45,011 nt of DNA, from NCBI GenBank assembly GCA_022566515.1, contig JADFIT010000008.1, forward strand, positions 1-45,011, written 5' to 3'. The translations under genes and the position numbers were made by a program. This document shows, in pieces, positions 43,125-45,011 of this stretch. The stretch comes from Gemmatimonadota bacterium. Its GTDB lineage: Bacteria; Gemmatimonadota; Gemmatimonadetes; Gemmatimonadales; GWC2-71-9. Numbering within the stretch: the stretch's first letter is position 1; every line of letters starts with the position of its first letter. Below the pieces are notes generated by a model, which searched no databases, had not been told where the DNA came from, and was given only the letters and a program-made list of their open reading frames with translations.

Positions 43125-44909
43125 CTACTGGCGCTGGAACTCGGGACTGCCGATGGCATAGCCGATGAGAACTGCTCGGGCTTGCCGACGGTCGGATGTC
43201 TGTTCGGCTTGCTGCCGCATGACGCGAAGGGTGTTGGCGCTGGCTGTGCCGTTCAGAATTGCTGCGTTGACTCCGGCGAGCATCTCATCGAGGTCGTCAC
43301 TCAGGGCGACGACCCGCGTGAGGTCTATCTTGGCACCGCGAACGCGCCCTGCGGCGAAGCCCAGCGCGGTGTTCAAGCGGTTCAATAACGCTCCTGCATT
43401 GACCCATGATTGCTGCGTTTCCGGATAGCCGTTTGGAGCTCGATGCATGAGGAGGGGTTGGCCGAGTCGAGCGACCAAGCCGGCGAGCCCCGGCGTCTTG
43501 TCCGGCTCGGCATCGATTGCTCGCACGGCGCTCACGACAAATTCGAGCGGTGTCTTGGTTTTGCTGCCGCGCCACTCCGGATTCCAGAACTCCGGCGACA
43601 TGATTATCGCTCGTAATACCTCGCGTATGTCGCCGCCACTGGCCTCCCATGCCCGCGCGCCGGCTGCCACGCATCCCTCCGGTGGATCGTCGCTCACGAG
43701 GCGTACGCAGAGCTTGCGACTGATATACCGCATGGTGGAAGGGTGGCGCGAAAGCATCCGCAACAACTCCATACCCTCCTCCATGCCACCCGGGGCGAAC
43801 TTCCGCCCCAGCACGATCTTCTCGTCAGTGTCATGGGCCCACGCATTGAACACGAACCTCGCCCCGCGCTGCCCAGGCCGGCTGGCGCTCCATCCGGTCA
43901 GCACACGCGCGACGTTGATGACGTCCTCCTGTGTGTAGCCGCCGTCCACGCCCAAGGTGTGGAGTTCGAGGAGTTCCCGGGCGTAGTTCTCATTGAGGCC
44001 TGTGGGCAGCCGTGCGCGAGTTTGCTGCAGCCGACGCTCTGCCTGACGGATGCGATCGCCTTGTGCGCCCATGCGGTTACCCCGTGCGGTCTGCATGCGC
44101 CGGAGACGCTGCTCCATCTGTGCCAGACGCGGCGGCTCTGAACCCGGTGCCACCGATTGCGCATTGTCCAAGTAGAAGAGCATGGCGGGACTCTGCGCTG
44201 TGGCGACCAGCAAGTCTTCGAACCGTCCTAGCGCGTGCGGCCGGATGACCCCCTCTATGTAGTCCGGAGCGAGATACCTGACCTGGCCTTTGCCGAGAAA
44301 GACGTTGAAGTGATTGGTCCAGAAATCGACCAGAACCTCGTACAGCTGCCGTTGCGAGAGAACGGCTCGGGTAACTGCCAGCTGCTGGAACTGGCCTGTG
44401 AGGAGCCGGAGCCGGTTTCGGGGCCCCTGCCCCTGCCCCTGCCCCCGCCCCTGCCGGCGAGCCCCGGGGTTCGCCGCCCCGTCCATGGACTGCGCGCTGT
44501 CTCTCATCGCCAGTTGGCGGCGCCGGCGCTCTTGTTGATCGCGGAAGAACATCTCCGCCAGGTCGTCGGTGGTCAGCTTCAGGATATCGAGGTCGGCCAG
44601 CGCGGCATCCAGCCGAGGGTCCGGGGTGGCCTCCGGGTGGAGCTGTTGCTCGATCCAACGGTCTACGCCCGTTGCCAGAACCCGTTCCACGTCTCCGGGC
44701 CGGGGCCCGAACGTGAGACGGTTGAGGGCGTGCAGAGCCCTCGCCCGCTCGAGTGAGTCGCCGGCAACCGCGGCTGCCATGCCCGGATCTGGCGACCCGG
44801 CCCCGGGCGTGGGGGGAGCCAGGGCCCAAAAGGCCAGAGTGAATCCCACTAGTGTCCGCACAGTGCTCCTCCGGCTTGCAGTAGGATATTCGACGGAAAA
44901 ACCCCGCAA
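43125..44909 (-). CDS. DUF1800 domain-containing protein
   Basis: ALHALNRLTFGPRPGDVERVLATGVDRWIEQQLHPE; LVDFWTNHFNVFLGKG; LNENYARELLELHTLGVDGGYTQEDV; PNGYPETQQSWVNAGALLNRLN. Confidence 0.93.
   Translation of the reverse strand: MRGFSVEYPTASRRSTVRTLVGFTLAFWALAPPTPGAGSPDPGMAAAVAGDSLERARALHALNRLTFGPRPGDVERVLATGVDRWIEQQLHPEATPDPRLDAALADLDILKLTTDDLAEMFFRDQQERRRRQLAMRDSAQSMDGAANPGARRQGRGQGQGQGPRNRLRLLTGQFQQLAVTRAVLSQRQLYEVLVDFWTNHFNVFLGKGQVRYLAPDYIEGVIRPHALGRFEDLLVATAQSPAMLFYLDNAQSVAPGSEPPRLAQMEQRLRRMQTARGNRMGAQGDRIRQAERRLQQTRARLPTGLNENYARELLELHTLGVDGGYTQEDVINVARVLTGWSASRPGQRGARFVFNAWAHDTDEKIVLGRKFAPGGMEEGMELLRMLSRHPSTMRYISRKLCVRLVSDDPPEGCVAAGARAWEASGGDIREVLRAIIMSPEFWNPEWRGSKTKTPLEFVVSAVRAIDAEPDKTPGLAGLVARLGQPLLMHRAPNGYPETQQSWVNAGALLNRLNTALGFAAGRVRGAKIDLTRVVALSDDLDEMLAGVNAAILNGTASANTLRVMRQQAEQTSDRRQARAVLIGYAIGSPEFQRQ
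44424..44453. repeat. In-frame hexanucleotide tandem repeat (CCCCTG)x5 with one variant unit
   Basis: CCCCTG CCCCTG CCCCTG CCCCCG CCCCTG, encoding the GRGQGQGQG stretch on the minus strand. Confidence 0.85.
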
Positions 44910-45011
44910 TTGTTAAGCCAACATTACACCGGCGTACCAACCGTCCACGACGCTTCTCCGGGCGGTAGGGCGGTGACCCCCTCTCCCCTCTCCGGGGCAA
45001 TCCGCCCCATC

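Noticed and set aside
1-45011. CRISPR arrays, toxin-antitoxin or known defence systems
   Set aside because: No regularly spaced direct repeats, Cas-like proteins, restriction enzymes or TA-sized pairs with recognisable motifs were seen.

Overview
45 kb bacterial chromosomal window, high GC, dense in genes. Gene content (ADOP-type permease, S9 peptidase, TM-anchored Ser/Thr kinases, DUF1501/DUF1800 pair) suggests an Acidobacteriota/Gemmatimonadota-like soil or marine lineage; this is inference only. From left to right: a truncated ADOP permease copy with an IS3-family remnant; an S9 peptidase; a truncated 3' half of tRNA-Gln(CTG) with its terminator; a full ADOP permease; a complete IS481-family element with a CTTAAG target duplication; a DUF3311/SSS symporter/HyuA/HyuB operon; a zinc-ribbon Ser/Thr kinase; an amidohydrolase/APC permease pair; a LURP/scramblase-like protein with an uncharacterised partner; a ketopantoate reductase-like gene; a VWA lipoprotein and polytopic membrane protein pair; a degenerate receiver-domain protein; a lipoprotein; a Ser/Thr kinase translationally coupled to a BTAD/AAA regulator; a short Rho; an ORF joining an inner-membrane cation:proton antiporter to an outer-membrane porin through a poly-C9 tract; an ECF sigma/OB-like secreted protein/propeller-TlpA set; DUF3179 and DoxX genes; a GT2 glycosyltransferase; arsenosugar-type ArsS and CMD genes; a methyltransferase; and a DUF1501/DUF1800 pair. 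The strongest leads are the antiporter-porin fusion with its homopolymer, the degenerate receiver with an Arg-rich N-terminus, the tRNA-Gln fragment (possible att scar), the VWA/membrane operon and the scramblase-linked unknown. No CRISPR array or recognisable defence island was seen.
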